From contig CAZCLD010000016.1 in the NCBI GenBank assembly GCA_964499425.1, forward strand, positions 1-23,665: a DNA stretch of 23,665 nt. The letters are read 5' to 3'. Source of the stretch: JAQBYK01 sp964499425. Its GTDB lineage: Bacteria > Patescibacteriota > Gracilibacteria > UBA1369 > LOWO2-01-FULL-3. The position numbers and the translations under genes are program-made. The notes beneath the pieces were generated by a model. That model had not been told where the DNA came from and ran no database searches. It saw nothing but the letters and a program-made list of their open reading frames with translations. Shown here one piece after another: positions 23,311 through 23,665 of the stretch; positions within the stretch are counted from its first letter, which is position 1, and the number at the start of each line of letters is the position of its first letter.

Positions 23311-23665
23311 TTATCTTTGAACGACGACCTTAGTCCCTATCTCGGCAAAGTCAAATAACCAGTCTGCGTCTTCAGGTAAGAGACGGATACAGCCGTGGCT
23401 AACAGGTGTGCCAATATGACTTCTTGCCTCAGTCCAGAACACTCCACTATGAGCTCTCCCTAGACTTGGCAGAGAATGAAAACCATAGCCTCCAGCTCTA
23501 TACATCATGAATTTCGGCATAATGTAGTGAGGGGCCTTATGCGCTACTCGCACTTCTTGTTTTAGAGTAATAGAAGTCTCTCCTATAGGAGTAGGAGTAG
23601 CCGCAGCGCCAGTACTAGCTTGGAAATCTTGGACAAGATAATCTCCCAATTTGACGTATATCATT
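23311..23665 (-). CDS. L,D-transpeptidase (YkuD domain), 5' truncated by window edge
   Basis: 117 residues are visible from an in-frame ATG at 23664, but this is probably not the true start. It lies one base from the edge, and IYVKLGDYLVQDFQASTG is already the first strand of a YkuD domain, so the signal or anchor region lies outside. Catalytic features are complete: H63 in YGFHSLP, then SHGCIRLLPEDADWLF with H90, nucleophile C92 and R94. These enzymes make 3-3 peptidoglycan cross-links or attach proteins to peptidoglycan, outside the membrane. The gap 23275-23310 contains a direct repeat TTAAGTTAAT and no clear promoter. Confidence 0.92.
   Translation of the reverse strand, partial: MIYVKLGDYLVQDFQASTGAAATPTPIGETSITLKQEVRVAHKAPHYIMPKFMMYRAGGYGFHSLPSLGRAHSGVFWTEARSHIGTPVSHGCIRLLPEDADWLFDFAEIGTKVVVQR

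Noticed and set aside
1..23665. CRISPR array, insertion sequence or prophage genes
   Set aside because: No regularly spaced repeats, transposase, integrase, terminase or cas-like protein is visible in any frame.

Overview
This window looks like a chromosomal piece of a low-GC, small-genome bacterium, most likely of the Candidate Phyla Radiation (Patescibacteria). The evidence is short intergenic gaps, almost no Shine-Dalgarno motifs, a receiver-only response regulator, a secreted lipoprotein with S-layer homology (SLH) domains, a TrpR-type regulator and an L,D-transpeptidase. UGA is a normal stop here: trpE and uvrD both end in ATGA overlaps. That argues against the UGA-recoding Gracilibacteria/Absconditabacteria. 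A Peregrinibacteria-like source is possible but is inference only.

Left part (1-6.8 kb). A truncated secreted fibronectin-III protein runs off the left edge, which carries a perfect 31-bp inverted repeat that may be an assembly artefact. Next come a CNNM/CorC-type membrane protein and, divergently, an arginyl-tRNA synthetase with a fused N-terminal B3/B4 tRNA-editing-type domain. Two tRNA-Ser genes (UGA and GCU) flank a small receiver protein and a 74-residue exported peptide. Each tRNA region is preceded by a related hairpin-rich repeat. The first copy is followed by an 18-bp duplicate of the tRNA-Ser 5' end. A Ca2+/cation antiporter starts 8 nt after the second tRNA.

Middle (6.8-16.4 kb). 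A 1218-residue lipoprotein has an EF-hand-like loop, duplicated Cys motifs, a long helical stalk, a His/Gly repeat and C-terminal SLH domains. A bidirectional terminator separates it from a convergent tryptophan operon read on the minus strand: trpR, trpE, a three-domain trpG-trpD-trpC fusion, trpB and trpA. All junctions overlap. No trpF is present. The TrpR homologue keeps the corepressor-binding residues and probably represses its own operon.

Right part (16.4-23.7 kb). uvrD/pcrA, ymdB and a C-terminal processing protease form a minus-strand operon with 1-4 nt overlaps behind a near-consensus promoter. Divergent to it is a Wzy/WaaL-like membrane protein with C-terminal TPRs. It ends in a 4-nt convergent overlap with a membrane-anchored protein that carries an unfamiliar aromatic heptad repeat (FTGxWSx). 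Upstream of that is the C-terminal part of an L,D-transpeptidase cut by the right edge.

The best leads are the B3/B4-ArgRS fusion (a possible in-cis canavanyl-tRNA(Arg) editing enzyme), the trpGDC fusion in an operon without trpF, the paired structured repeats at the tRNA-Ser loci, and the FTGxWSx repeat protein.
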